Positions 43,358 through 52,854 of a DNA stretch of 64,000 bases are shown in pieces. Made by a program: the position numbers and the translations under genes. The stretch is from JBPYCR01 sp051846935 (GTDB lineage Bacteria > Bacillota > Bacilli > Bacillales > Amphibacillaceae). The notes under the pieces are model-generated. The model was not told where the DNA came from. It worked only from the letters and a program-made list of their open reading frames with translations, and ran no database searches. Each line of letters begins with the position of its first letter. Position 1 is the first letter of the stretch. The stretch covers positions 1-64,000 of the forward strand of contig NZ_JBPYCS010000012.1 of NCBI RefSeq assembly GCF_051846935.1, given 5' to 3'.

Positions 43358-44652
43358 TGTTCCGTACAATCTCCAACTTTATTAAAATAGGTGATATTAG
43401 ACGCAAAATCGTCTTCACATTATTAATGCTGATCATTTTTCGTCTAGGAACATTTATTCCAGTTCCGTTTACGAATAAAGAAGCAATCAACTTCATGAAT
43501 CAACAGAATGTGTTCGGCTTTTTAAATACATTTGGCGGAGGAGCCCTACAAAACTTCTCCATTCTTGCCATGGGTATCATGCCGTATATTACTGCCTCGA
43601 TTATTATGCAGCTATTGCAAATGGACGTTGTTCCTAAGTTTTCCGAATGGAAAAAGCAAGGTGAAATGGGACGGAAAAAGCTGGCTCAAATTACACGCTA
43701 TGGAACAATTGTACTAGCCTTCGTTCAGGCGATCGCAATGTCCATAGGCTTTAACGCTATGGCTGGAGGCTTATTAATCGAAGAACCAAGTATTATGAAG
43801 TTTCTCGTTATTGCTATTGTATTAACAAGCGGGACTGCATTTTTAATGTGGTTAGGAGAGCAAATAACTGCTAATGGTGTAGGTAACGGGATTTCAATCA
43901 TAATATTTGCTGGAATCGTTGCTGCTGTACCGAATGGAGTAAAACAGCTATATAGCCAATATTTCGTTAACCCTGGCGATGAACTTTTTATTAACATTAT
44001 TATCGTAGCGTTAATCGTTTTGGTTGTTATCGCTGTTACAGTAGGCGTTATTTACATCCAGCAAGCACTTAGAAAAATACCTATTCAGTATGCAAAAAAG
44101 CTTGTAAATCGCGCTCCGGTTGGAGGACATTCCGCGCACTTGCCATTAAAGGTAAATGCAGCAGGTGTTATTCCCGTCATTTTCGCGATTGCATTTATCG
44201 TAGCACCTAGAACGGTAGCGAGCTTTTTTGAAGGAAATCAGATTGCCTCTACGATTGAGTTGATCTTTGATTATACACAACCGATAGGTATGGTACTATA
44301 CGTCATTTTAATCATTGCGTTTACGTATTTCTATACATTTGTTCAAGTGAATCCAGAACAAATGGCAGAAAACTTGCAAAAACAAGGTGGATATATTCCA
44401 GGAATTCGACCTGGTAAAAATACAGAAACTTATCTTACACGTGTAATGTATCGTTTAACCTTTGTAGGCTCGATCTTTTTAGCTGCTGTATCTGTATTAC
44501 CTATTCTATTAGGTGGTCTTGCTAACTTACCTACAGCAGTACAAATCGGGGGCACAAGCTTACTAATTGTTGTTGGTGTTGCACTACAAACAATGAAGCA
44601 ATTAGAAAGTCAGCTCGTAAAACGACATTACAAAGGATTTATTAAATCATAA
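43357..44652 (+). CDS. secY: preprotein translocase channel subunit SecY
   Basis: 431 aa with ten hydrophobic spans, the protein-conducting channel partnered by SecE. Signatures are GGALQNFSILAMGIMPYITASIIMQLLQ (plug and TM2) and TYFYTFVQVNPEQMAENLQKQGGYIPGIRPGKNT (cytosolic loop that contacts SecA and ribosome). Coupled to rplO through TAATG. The AGAGG that lies upstream is in the end of rplO. Confidence 0.97.
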   Translation: MFRTISNFIKIGDIRRKIVFTLLMLIIFRLGTFIPVPFTNKEAINFMNQQNVFGFLNTFGGGALQNFSILAMGIMPYITASIIMQLLQMDVVPKFSEWKKQGEMGRKKLAQITRYGTIVLAFVQAIAMSIGFNAMAGGLLIEEPSIMKFLVIAIVLTSGTAFLMWLGEQITANGVGNGISIIIFAGIVAAVPNGVKQLYSQYFVNPGDELFINIIIVALIVLVVIAVTVGVIYIQQALRKIPIQYAKKLVNRAPVGGHSAHLPLKVNAAGVIPVIFAIAFIVAPRTVASFFEGNQIASTIELIFDYTQPIGMVLYVILIIAFTYFYTFVQVNPEQMAENLQKQGGYIPGIRPGKNTETYLTRVMYRLTFVGSIFLAAVSVLPILLGGLANLPTAVQIGGTSLLIVVGVALQTMKQLESQLVKRHYKGFIKS

Positions 44653-44751
44653 CTTGGCAGTTAAGAAAGTGTATAACTTTCACTCTGCATAAGTATAGCT
44701 ACGGCTAGCCAACGTAAGAGGCTAAGCTTCTCGAAGTTTTCTACTGCCAAG
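44653..44751 (+). other. structured secY-adk spacer closed by a 9-bp inverted repeat
   Basis: CTTGGCAGT (44653-44661) is the exact reverse complement of ACTGCCAAG (44743-44751), bracketing nearly the whole spacer. Inside is a hairpin, GAAAGT with ACTTTC, flanked by GCAG and CTGC, which matches the one between rplB and rpsS. It ends just before the adk ribosome binding site. Confidence 0.6.
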
Positions 44752-44769
44752 GAGAGCGAGGGAAGAGAT

Positions 44770-45414
44770 TTGAATTTAATTTTAATGGGATTGCCTGGTG
44801 CTGGTAAAGGGACACAGGCAGAGAAAATAAATGAAAAATATAAAATCCCTCATATTTCCACAGGTGATATGTTTCGCTTGGCAATTAAAGAAGGAACAGC
44901 GCTTGGTCAAAAAGCAAAAGCTTTTATGGATCAAGGCGCACTTGTTCCAGATGAAGTCACAATCGGTATTGTTCAGGAACGCTTGAGCATGACCGATTGT
45001 AAAAACGGGTTTTTATTGGACGGATTTCCTAGAACGATTGCTCAAGCCGAAGCATTAAAGCAGCTGTTGGCAAATATGGATGAAAAGATAGACAATGTCA
45101 TTCATGTTGACGTCCCGGAAGAAAAGTTGATGGAGCGTCTTACTGGACGTCGGGTTTGTCCGACATGCGGGAGAACATACCATGTTGTATATAATCCCCC
45201 GAAAAAAGACGGCATTTGTGATAAAGATGGCACAACGTTAATTCAACGAGAAGATGACACAGCTGACACCGTTAAAAACCGTTTAGCAGTGAATATCGAT
45301 CAAATGCAGCCATTATTAAACTTCTATACAGAAGAAGGCACTTTAGTAACAATTGATGGTGATCAGGAAATTACTGACGTATTTAAGGACATTCAAAAGC
45401 AGCTTGACAATTAA
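44770..45414 (+). CDS. adk: adenylate kinase
   Basis: 214 aa (long form). P-loop GLPGAGKGT (residues 7-15), TGDMFR, and a zinc lid CPTCGRTYH...CDKD with a C-C-C-D ligand set as in B. subtilis. It balances AMP, ADP and ATP. TTG start with GAGCGAGGG upstream. In B. subtilis map follows at once; here it does not. Confidence 0.97.
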   Translation: MNLILMGLPGAGKGTQAEKINEKYKIPHISTGDMFRLAIKEGTALGQKAKAFMDQGALVPDEVTIGIVQERLSMTDCKNGFLLDGFPRTIAQAEALKQLLANMDEKIDNVIHVDVPEEKLMERLTGRRVCPTCGRTYHVVYNPPKKDGICDKDGTTLIQREDDTADTVKNRLAVNIDQMQPLLNFYTEEGTLVTIDGDQEITDVFKDIQKQLDN

Positions 45415-45588
45415 CCGTAAAGCCGCTCTAAATGACACAGAATAGATGCAATCCAGCTTGTTAAAAGTTATAATGTATTACGTAGCATTAAAATGAACGT
45501 GTACAACTTACTATGTAAAGTGACGCAGGATGTTCCTAAGTTCCATTTATCTGTCAATTAAATTATAGTTCTTGAGTGAAGGTGATCG

Positions 45589-45927
45589 TTGTTGAACGAA
45601 ACTGATTCGGTACCGCAATTAGGACAAATAGTTCATATATTGCAAGGCCGGGAAAAAGGCCAGTATGCGGTTGTCATTAAGATTGTTGACGATCGGTATG
45701 TCATGCTAGCAGACGGAGAAAAACGCAAATATGATCGACCTAAGAAAAAGAACAGGCATCATATTGAGTTTATGGACTATATTTCTTCGGAAGTGCGGAG
45801 CAGTCTTCTGGAAACTGGTCGTGTCACAAATGGTAAGTTGCGATTTGCCATAGCTAAATTTATAAACGAGGTTGTGACTGATTTGAAGAAGGGAGATCAA
45901 CACGATGGCGAAAGACGATGTAATTGA
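45589..45927 (+). CDS. KOW domain RNA-binding protein
   Basis: 112 aa. A KOW/L14e-like domain (GQIVHILQGREKGQYAVVIKIVDDRYVMLADGEKRKYDRPKKKNRHH) with a basic tail. Similar proteins lie between map and infA in B. subtilis; function unknown, RNA or ribosome binding inferred. Two adjacent TTG codons are possible starts after GAAGGTGAT. Its end overlaps infA by 23 nt. A TATAAT at 45469-45474 may be a promoter but its -35 is poor. Confidence 0.85.
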   Translation: MLNETDSVPQLGQIVHILQGREKGQYAVVIKIVDDRYVMLADGEKRKYDRPKKKNRHHIEFMDYISSEVRSSLLETGRVTNGKLRFAIAKFINEVVTDLKKGDQHDGERRCN

Positions 45928-46123
45928 AATGGAAGGCGTTGTAACGGATACATTGCCAAATGCAATGTTTAACGTTGAACTGGAAAATGGTCATACGGTA
46001 TTGGCGCATGTGTCCGGTAAAATACGAATGCACTTCATCCGTATCCTACCAGGCGATAAAGTTACGGTTGAATTATCACCATACGATTTAACTAAAGGCC
46101 GTATCACTTACCGTTACAAATAA
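45905..46123 (+). CDS. infA: translation initiation factor IF-1
   Basis: 72 aa, single S1/OB-fold domain: MAKDDVIEMEGVVTDTLPNAMFNVEL and HVSGKIRMHFIRILPGDKVTVE. It occupies the A site during initiation. AAGGGAG precedes the ATG inside the upstream gene. Confidence 0.98.
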   Translation: MAKDDVIEMEGVVTDTLPNAMFNVELENGHTVLAHVSGKIRMHFIRILPGDKVTVELSPYDLTKGRITYRYK

Positions 46124-46149
46124 GCTCCGATATAAAAGGAGGTAAAACA

Positions 46150-46263
46150 ATGAAAGTAAGAGCATCTGTAAAACCAATCTGTGAAAAATGCAAAATTATA
46201 AAGCGTAAAGGCAAAGTAATGGTGATTTGTGAAAATCCGAAGCATAAACAAAAACAAGGTTAA
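46150..46263 (+). CDS. rpmJ: 50S ribosomal protein L36
   Basis: 37 aa, zinc form with CEKC...CENPKH ligands. Translated from ATG 46150, following AAAGGAGG. It sits between infA and rpsM as in other Bacilli. Confidence 0.97.
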   Translation: MKVRASVKPICEKCKIIKRKGKVMVICENPKHKQKQG

Positions 46264-46288
46264 CAAGAATAGGAGGTGCATGTAGCTT

Positions 46289-46651
46289 ATGGCACGTATA
46301 GCAGGTATTGATGTCCCACGTGATAAGCGTGTAGTAATCGCATTGACGTCTATTTACGGAATCGGTAAAAATAGTTCAAAAGACATTTTGCAAGAAGCAG
46401 GTGTTTCTGAAGATACACGAGTGCGTGATCTTACAGAAGAAGAACTAGGTAAAATCCGTAAAGCAGTAGACAACTATACAATTGAGGGAGACCTTCGTCG
46501 TGAAGTTTCCTTAAACATTAAACGCCTAACAGAAATTGGATCGTATCGCGGAATTCGTCACCGTCGTGGTTTGCCGGTACGCGGACAAAAAACAAAAAAC
46601 AATTCACGTACTCGTAAGGGTCCACGTCGAAATGTTTCAGGTAAGAAATAA
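46289..46651 (+). CDS. rpsM: 30S ribosomal protein S13
   Basis: 120 aa. Helix-two-turn-helix domain (DVPRDKRVVIALTSIYGIGKNSSKDIL) and a basic tail (RRGLPVRGQKTKNNSRTRKGPRR) near the P-site tRNA. AGGAGGTG precedes the ATG. Confidence 0.98.
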   Translation: MARIAGIDVPRDKRVVIALTSIYGIGKNSSKDILQEAGVSEDTRVRDLTEEELGKIRKAVDNYTIEGDLRREVSLNIKRLTEIGSYRGIRHRRGLPVRGQKTKNNSRTRKGPRRNVSGKK

Positions 46652-46674
46652 GCGATAAAGGAGGTATGAAATAA

Positions 46675-47064
46675 ATGGCACGTAAAACGAACACACGTAA
46701 ACGTCGAGTGAAAAAGACTTTTGACGCTGGGATCGCGCACATTCATTCCACGTTCAATAACACCATCGTAACAATTACGGACACGCAAGGGAATGCAGTT
46801 GGCTGGAGTTCTGCAGGTGCACTCGGTTTTAAAGGCTCACGTAAATCAACACCTTTTGCTGCACAGATGGCTGCGGAAACTGCTGCAAAATCTGCGTTAG
46901 AAACAGGCATGAAAAACTTAGAAGTAACCGTTAAAGGACCTGGTGCAGGTCGTGAAGCTGCTATTCGTTCGCTTCAGGCAGCAGGATTAGAAGTTACTGC
47001 AATTCGTGATGTAACTCCGGTTCCTCACAATGGTTGCCGCCCGCCAAAAAGACGTCGAGTATAA
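46675..47064 (+). CDS. rpsK: 30S ribosomal protein S11
   Basis: 129 aa, a platform protein. HIHSTFNNTIVTITDTQGNAVGWSSAGALGFKGSRKSTPFAAQ and VTPVPHNGCRPPKRRRV are diagnostic. AAAGGAGG precedes the ATG. Confidence 0.98.
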   Translation: MARKTNTRKRRVKKTFDAGIAHIHSTFNNTIVTITDTQGNAVGWSSAGALGFKGSRKSTPFAAQMAAETAAKSALETGMKNLEVTVKGPGAGREAAIRSLQAAGLEVTAIRDVTPVPHNGCRPPKRRRV

Positions 47065-47371
47065 TTATACCGTATAGATTTTGTCAACCTGTCTATAATG
47101 GTTAGATAGTGATAATTGTATCGATTATACTTTTGCATAGCTATTGTTGTAGCTATGCTACACGAAAGGCAAACAGGTTATTGTTTTTCTATCGAATTTC
47201 TAATAATAATCTTTGCTTTTCAAGAAAAACCTTTATATACAGCTATGTGAGACAAAAAGTACGAAAAACAGATGCAGACAGAAAGAGCGATTTTGTCTAT
47301 CTGGGGAATTTCGGTTAGTTTTGCTATAACTGGGATTTCGACGTTAAAGTTTTAAAGGAGGGCTTTACGTA
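47065..47371. other. rpsK-rpoA spacer, no gene
   Basis: About 307 bp. A TATAAT at 47094-47099 stands out but lacks a matching -35. The open frame at 47109-47318 has no ribosome binding site and no recognisable family. The rpoA site AAAGGAGGG is at the end. Confidence 0.5.
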
Positions 47372-48316
47372 ATGATCGAAATTGAAAAACCAAAAATTGA
47401 AACGGTTGAAATTAGCGAGGATGCTACATTTGGTAAATTTGTAGTAGAACCGCTTGAACGTGGATATGGTACTACTCTTGGAAACTCCTTGCGTCGTATC
47501 CTATTATCCTCCCTTCCTGGTGCTGCAGTTACGTCCGTTCAAATTGATGGTGCATTACATGAGTTTTCAACGATCGATGGGGTTGTTGAAGATGTAACAA
47601 CCATCGTTTTAAATTTGAAAAAGCTAGCTCTCAAAATTTACTCGGATGAAGAAAAAACGCTAGAACTGGATGTCCAGGGAGAAGGAGTAGTTACGGCTGC
47701 AGATTTAACCTTTGACAGTGACGTTGAAGTATTGAACCCGGAGTTGCATATCGCAACATTGAACAGTACGGGCAATTTATATATGAAAATCAGCGCTGAA
47801 CGTGGTCGTGGCTATCGTCCAGCAGAGGAAAACAAGCATGATAGCCAACCGATTGGCGTTATTCCTGTTGACTCCATATTTACACCAGTATCTCGTGTTT
47901 CCTACCAGGTTGAAAATACCCGAGTTGGTCAAGTATCGAACTTTGATAAATTAACGTTCGATGTTTGGACAAACGGAAGCATTCGTCCAGAAGAAGCGGT
48001 ATCGTTAGGTGCAAAAGTTTTTACCGAGCATCTTAATATTTTCGTAGGATTAACGGACGATGCGCAAAATGCTGAAATTATGGTTGAAAAAGAAGAAGAC
48101 CAGAAAGAAAAAGTAATGGAAATGACCATTGAAGAATTGGATCTTTCTGTGCGCTCATATAACTGCTTAAAACGAGCAGGTATAAATACCGTTCAAGAGT
48201 TGGCGGCTAAATCAGAGGAAGATATGATGAAGGTTCGAAACTTAGGACGTAAATCCTTAGATGAAGTTAAATCTAAGCTTTCTGATTTGGACTTGAGCTT
48301 ACGAAACGATGATTGA
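47372..48316 (+). CDS. rpoA: DNA-directed RNA polymerase subunit alpha
   Basis: 314 aa. The N-terminal dimerisation domain (RGYGTTLGNSLRRILLSSLPGAAVTSV) and the C-terminal domain (LDLSVRSYNCLKRAGINTVQELAAKSEEDMMKVRNLGRKSLDEVKSKL, ~245-310) that binds UP elements and activators. AAAGGAGGG precedes the ATG. Confidence 0.98.
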   Translation: MIEIEKPKIETVEISEDATFGKFVVEPLERGYGTTLGNSLRRILLSSLPGAAVTSVQIDGALHEFSTIDGVVEDVTTIVLNLKKLALKIYSDEEKTLELDVQGEGVVTAADLTFDSDVEVLNPELHIATLNSTGNLYMKISAERGRGYRPAEENKHDSQPIGVIPVDSIFTPVSRVSYQVENTRVGQVSNFDKLTFDVWTNGSIRPEEAVSLGAKVFTEHLNIFVGLTDDAQNAEIMVEKEEDQKEKVMEMTIEELDLSVRSYNCLKRAGINTVQELAAKSEEDMMKVRNLGRKSLDEVKSKLSDLDLSLRNDD

Positions 48317-48601
48317 GTAAAACGTAAACATAGCGTATGAGCATTCATCTGCTGCGTATCGATGATTCATGTTGATGGTGAGAGCAACCTCAACATTTCA
48401 CTCGGCCTGCCTATTGGATCCATACGAATGACAACATATACCCAAGACTTTCTTTTACGGCTTGGGAACGAATAGGGCTATGAAGGAGTTATTTGAAATG
48501 GATTTTGCTCAGATTAAAGCATGCTACGTCTTTTGATATGCTGCTTCATTCTGATTAAACCTTTTAGAATGCCCATGTAACTAGAAAGGGAGGGATTATT
48601 C

Positions 48602-48955
48602 GTGGCTAGAAAGCTAGGTCGAACAACAGACAACCGAATGGCACTACTTCGTAATCTTGCTTCTGATTTAATCATTCATGAACGGATCGAAACGACAGAA
48701 GCGAAAGCAAAAGAACTTAAGTCTGTAGTAGAGAAAATGATTACACTTGGAAAACGCGGCGATTTGCATGCACGTCGTCAAGCAGCAGCATTTTTATACC
48801 ATCAAAAAGCTTCTGAAGATGAAAGTGTGATTCAAAAACTTTTCGATGACATTGCTGCACGCTATGAGGATCGACAAGGTGGCTATACACGTGTTCTTAA
48901 ATTAGGTGCTCGTCGTGGTGACGGCGCTCCAATGGCAATTATTGAGCTAGTTTAA
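48602..48955 (+). CDS. rplQ: 50S ribosomal protein L17
   Basis: 117 aa. ARKLGRTTDNRMALLRNLASDLIIHERIETTEAKAKELKS start and RRGDGAPMAIIELV end. GTG start after AAAGGGAGGG. It lies 285 nt after rpoA, a longer gap than usual, in which I see only short hairpins. Confidence 0.97.
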   Translation: MARKLGRTTDNRMALLRNLASDLIIHERIETTEAKAKELKSVVEKMITLGKRGDLHARRQAAAFLYHQKASEDESVIQKLFDDIAARYEDRQGGYTRVLKLGARRGDGAPMAIIELV

Positions 48956-49100
48956 GTGCATGTACACCGTAGAGGAAAAGCAAGAGCGTCGTGAGAATAG
49001 GCCTGCTTTAAACGTCTTTGAAGGCTGAAAGGCTGCAAAGCAAGCCAACGCTGACGTTCGATACTTTGACAATCCTCTTTAAGGAACATTTATGAGTTCA

Positions 49101-49147
49101 AGGGCAGGACTGCATCTCTTCCACGAGGTGAATCCAGGCCCTTTTTT
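49101..49147 (+). terminator. intrinsic terminator after rplQ
   Basis: GGGC...GGA...CATCTC pairs with GAGGTG...TCC...GGCCC, ending in TTTTTT. It ends the S10-spc-alpha supercluster. Confidence 0.9.
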
Positions 49148-49434
49148 GTTTAGAAAAAAGCGTACAAGTGAAGCTTTTTAAACGCGCTGATTTTTAAGCT
49201 TTTTCATTAAGAGTTATGAAACCAAAGTTGTCCATTCGTATAGTCGTACCCGATTATTTGTTGCTGTACATTCGAGTAATCTTCTTGCATGCATATAGAA
49301 CGGCATCTATGTGCAGAACGCTTCTGATCTAGTGTATAATATAGAAGCTAAGCTTTGAAAAGACGTTCAACGGTAGTTATAGGCACGATAGATTACCCAA
49401 GGCTTAGATGAGCTTCAGGGGAGGTTTTGTTACA
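49148..49434. other. leader region of the ecf module
   Basis: About 290 bp with no gene. A TATAAT at 49335-49340 is the likely -10 of an ecfA1 promoter; its -35 is weak. Confidence 0.45.
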
Positions 49435-50274
49435 ATGAAACATAAGTTGATAGAGTTTAGAAACGTATCCTTTCGATATGGAGAAGAGGCGCCTTGGGCT
49501 TTAAAAAATTGCTCTTTTACGATTTATGAAAACGAATGGGTAGCGATCATTGGTCATAATGGATCAGGAAAATCAACGATTGCCAAGTTAATGAATGGAC
49601 TGCTGTTTCCACAAAAAGGCGAAATTATTATTAATGAGACCCCTTTAAATAAAGATACAATCTGGGAGATTCGTAAGCAAGTTGGTATGGTGTTTCAAAA
49701 CCCAGATAACCAATTTGTAGGTGCTACAGTGCAAGATGATGTCGCATTTGGAATGGAAAATAGAGGCTTTCCTCGAACAGAAATGGTCACACGAATTGAT
49801 GAAGCGCTTCACGCTGTTGAAATGCAAAAATATCGACTCACGGAGCCTCACCGATTGTCTGGCGGACAAAAGCAACGTGTCGCGATCGCAGGGGTCCTTG
49901 CTGTGTCTCCTCGAGTTCTTATTTTGGACGAGGCAACTGCTATGCTAGACCCAAAGGGACGGTTGGAAATTATGAAAACGATTGATGCTGTTCGCAGCAA
50001 ACGTGAACTATCCCTATTAACGATCACACACGATTTGCATGAAGTCGTGCAAGCCGAGCGGGTTATTGTATTAAATAATGGTGAGATTTGGGACGAAGGT
50101 ACTCCGAAAGATATATTTCCAAAAAAAGAAGCATTACAGAAAATGGGCCTTGATGTGCCGTTTGTAGCAACGCTTGCAGAAGAATTAAAAAATGTCGGTG
50201 TCCAGCTATCAAGCGAACCATTAAGTCATGAGGAATTATTGGAGGATTTATGGATATTACATTCAATGAAGTAA
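49435..50274 (+). CDS. ecfA1: ECF transporter energy-coupling ATPase EcfA1
   Basis: 279 aa ABC ATPase. Walker A GHNGSGKST (residues 40-48), signature LSGGQKQR, Walker B VLILDEATAMLD (EAT instead of EPT, as is usual for EcfA1), H-loop THD. With EcfA2 and EcfT it powers vitamin or metal S-components encoded elsewhere. ATG 49435 is chosen over an ATG at 49408, which lies before the GGGGAGG. Overlaps ecfA2 by 25 nt. Confidence 0.96.
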   Translation: MKHKLIEFRNVSFRYGEEAPWALKNCSFTIYENEWVAIIGHNGSGKSTIAKLMNGLLFPQKGEIIINETPLNKDTIWEIRKQVGMVFQNPDNQFVGATVQDDVAFGMENRGFPRTEMVTRIDEALHAVEMQKYRLTEPHRLSGGQKQRVAIAGVLAVSPRVLILDEATAMLDPKGRLEIMKTIDAVRSKRELSLLTITHDLHEVVQAERVIVLNNGEIWDEGTPKDIFPKKEALQKMGLDVPFVATLAEELKNVGVQLSSEPLSHEELLEDLWILHSMK

Positions 50275-51119
50275 GCTATACGTATCAACCAAACACGCCT
50301 TTTTCCCATCAAGCTTTAGATAACCTATCATTTCATATTCCATCCGGTTCATTTGTCGCAGTAATTGGCCATACCGGATCAGGGAAGTCGACAATGATTC
50401 AGCACCTTAATGGATTAATGATCCCAACAAGCGGCGAAGTAACCATTGGAGATTACCAGCTGAATAACGATAAAAAGCTTAAAAATATAAAGCAATTACG
50501 TAGTCAAGTTGGCGTCGTTTTTCAATATCCAGAGCACCAACTATTTGAGGAAACAGTAGAAAAAGATATTGCCTTTGGGCCTGCCAATTTCGGTACGTCT
50601 GATGCGGAAATAAAATCCCGAATAAAAGATATCGTTCCAAAGGTTGGCTTATCGGATGATTTGCTTGAACGCTCTCCTTTTGAGTTAAGCGGTGGTCAAA
50701 TGCGCCGTGTTGCTATTGCTGGTGTGTTAGCGATGAAACCACAAGTGTTAGTGTTGGATGAACCTACAGCAGGTTTGGATCCACGTGGACAAAAGGAAAT
50801 AATGGATATGTTTTATCAATTGCATAAGGAGCAACAATTAACGACCATCCTAGTGACCCACAGCATGGAGGATGCAGTAAAGTATGCAGATCATGTTATT
50901 ATTTTAAATAATGGCACGAAGTATATGGAAGGAAAGCCGGAGGAGATTTTTACGCAACAGCAAGCATTGCAGCAAGTACAACTTGATGTGCCTGAAATGG
51001 TACAGTTTCTAGCAAGCTTCAAAGAAAAATTCGGAAAGAGCATACCCTTCACTGGTCAAACGACGAAAGAAATCGCACAGGCGATTCAGCACATTGTAAA
51101 AGGAGCTGAATCCATATGA
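50250..51119 (+). CDS. ecfA2: ECF transporter energy-coupling ATPase EcfA2
   Basis: 289 aa ABC ATPase. Walker A GHTGSGKST, Q-loop FQYPEHQLFEETV, signature LSGGQMRR, Walker B VLVLDEPTAGLD, H-loop THS. It pairs with EcfA1. The start lies within the end of ecfA1, and its stop overlaps ecfT by 4 nt, so all three are translationally coupled. Confidence 0.96.
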   Translation: MDITFNEVSYTYQPNTPFSHQALDNLSFHIPSGSFVAVIGHTGSGKSTMIQHLNGLMIPTSGEVTIGDYQLNNDKKLKNIKQLRSQVGVVFQYPEHQLFEETVEKDIAFGPANFGTSDAEIKSRIKDIVPKVGLSDDLLERSPFELSGGQMRRVAIAGVLAMKPQVLVLDEPTAGLDPRGQKEIMDMFYQLHKEQQLTTILVTHSMEDAVKYADHVIILNNGTKYMEGKPEEIFTQQQALQQVQLDVPEMVQFLASFKEKFGKSIPFTGQTTKEIAQAIQHIVKGAESI

Positions 51120-51916
51120 GTAATTCTATTGTTATTGGACAATATGTACCAGGTGAATCACTCATTCATCGACTCGATCCAAGAACGAAAATCATCATTA
51201 TCTTTTTCTTTGTGTTATTCGTCTTTTTTGCGAATACATTTGTAAGCTATTCGATTTTAACGCTATTTGTATTAGCGAGCATTCTGATTACACGTATTCC
51301 ATTTCGCTTTATAGCGAAAGGATTAGCTCCAGTTTGGTTTATTATTATTTTTACATTTGTTTTGCATTTAATTGTCACAAAAGAGGGAACCATCGTTTAT
51401 GAAATAGGTTTCTTTGACATTTATTCAGGTGGCATTATGCAAGGGATCGCGATTTCCATGCGGTTTCTTTTATTGATTTTAATGACTTCATTATTAACGC
51501 TAACGACCACCCCGATTGAAATAACGGATGCGATTGAGTATTTGCTTCATCCGTTAAAAAAAGTGAAGTTCCCTGTTCATGAATTAGCTTTAATGATGTC
51601 TATTTCTTTACGCTTCATCCCAACGTTAATGCAAGAAACAGAAAAAATATCGAAAGCACAAGCATCACGCGGTGTTGATTTTAAGACAGGTCCAATTAAA
51701 GAGCGAGCGAAAGCGATCGTTCCACTCCTTGTACCGCTATTTGTCAGCGCATTTAAACGGGCAGAAGAACTCGCGATGGCGATGGAGTCAAGAGGGTATC
51801 AAGGTGGCGAGGGCCGGACAAAACTACGGGAGCTGCGAATTGAAAAAAGAGATATTATAATATATATTATTTTTATCGCTGTATGTGCAGGCTTATTTTA
51901 TACGAGAAAGTACTAA
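51116..51916 (+). CDS. ecfT: ECF transporter transmembrane subunit EcfT
   Basis: 266 aa with about five to six hydrophobic spans. The two conserved coupling-helix motifs, ASRGVDF and AMESRGYQGG (Ala-Arg-Gly type), contact the two ATPases. It joins the S-component to the ATPase pair. ATGA overlap with ecfA2. Confidence 0.95.
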   Translation: MSNSIVIGQYVPGESLIHRLDPRTKIIIIFFFVLFVFFANTFVSYSILTLFVLASILITRIPFRFIAKGLAPVWFIIIFTFVLHLIVTKEGTIVYEIGFFDIYSGGIMQGIAISMRFLLLILMTSLLTLTTTPIEITDAIEYLLHPLKKVKFPVHELALMMSISLRFIPTLMQETEKISKAQASRGVDFKTGPIKERAKAIVPLLVPLFVSAFKRAEELAMAMESRGYQGGEGRTKLRELRIEKRDIIIYIIFIAVCAGLFYTRKY

Positions 51917-51961
51917 ATATGGAACGAACTAACGGAGACGCAAGCGCAGAGGATGAACGAT

Positions 51962-52702
51962 ATGGAAAAGCTAAAGTGTATAATTAGCTATGATGGCACG
52001 AACTTTTCCGGCTTTCAAATTCAACCGAAAAAACGGACGATTCAAGGGGAAATTGAAAAAGCGTTACTGAAAATGCATAAAGGCGAGCATATTCGAATTC
52101 AAGCCTCCGGTAGAACAGATACTGGCGTTCATGCAAAAGGGCAGGTGATCCATTTTACTTCTACGATCCAAATGGAGGAGCAAAATTGGAGACGTGCACT
52201 GAATACGTTACTACCGGATGATCTTCGCATACAGGACGTAAAAAAAGTGCCTGCATCCTTTCACGCTCGTTTTGATGCTGTTGAAAAGGAATATCATTAT
52301 ATTATTGATACGAGAGCTGAGAAAGATCTGTTTAGACGTAATTATGTGTATCATTTCCCGTACAAATTGGATATGGATGCTATACAGCAAGCTTGTGTTT
52401 TTTTAGAAGGCACACACGACTTTACTACCTTTTCTTCTGCAAGGGCAACGACAAAGGGGAGTAAGATCCGAACGCTTTACCACGTTTCCTGCAATCCAAG
52501 AGGGGAAGACATCGAGTTTATATTACGCGGCGATGGGTTCTTATATCATATGGTTCGCATCATTGTCGGTGTTTTGCTTGATGTTGGACAAGGACATATA
52601 GCCCCTAATCAAATTAACGTATTGCTCGAAAAGAAGGACCGAACACTTGCAGGTAAAACGGTACCCGCACAAGGGCTTTATTTATACGAGGTAGCCTATT
52701 GA
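51962..52702 (+). CDS. truA: tRNA pseudouridine(38-40) synthase
   Basis: 246 aa. The catalytic Asp is in ASGRTDTGVHAKGQV (~residue 53). It modifies the anticodon stem. ATG 51962 is favoured because GAGG lies 9 nt upstream; an ATG nine bases earlier overlaps that site. Same position after ecfT as in B. subtilis. Confidence 0.95.
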   Translation: MEKLKCIISYDGTNFSGFQIQPKKRTIQGEIEKALLKMHKGEHIRIQASGRTDTGVHAKGQVIHFTSTIQMEEQNWRRALNTLLPDDLRIQDVKKVPASFHARFDAVEKEYHYIIDTRAEKDLFRRNYVYHFPYKLDMDAIQQACVFLEGTHDFTTFSSARATTKGSKIRTLYHVSCNPRGEDIEFILRGDGFLYHMVRIIVGVLLDVGQGHIAPNQINVLLEKKDRTLAGKTVPAQGLYLYEVAY

Positions 52703-52818
52703 GCGTGCAACGTTTATTATAGTAAGGTAACGGTAAATAAGCGTGCACGATTGGGTTATGGATCGGGAAACAGCCCGAGAATAGAATAAAAACAGTGGAA
52801 AGGTTTTACTCAAAATCC

Positions 52819-52846
52819 TTGACAAATCACTGTAATTTGTTATATT
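52819..52846 (+). promoter_or_regulatory. sigma-A promoter of rplM-rpsI
   Basis: TTGACA (52819-52824), 16-bp spacer, TATATT (52841-52846). It begins the L13 leader. Confidence 0.75.
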
Positions 52847-52854
52847 ATGTTCTA

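Noticed and set aside
47109..47318. 69-codon frame between rpsK and rpoA
   Set aside because: No ribosome site and low-complexity composition; probably chance.
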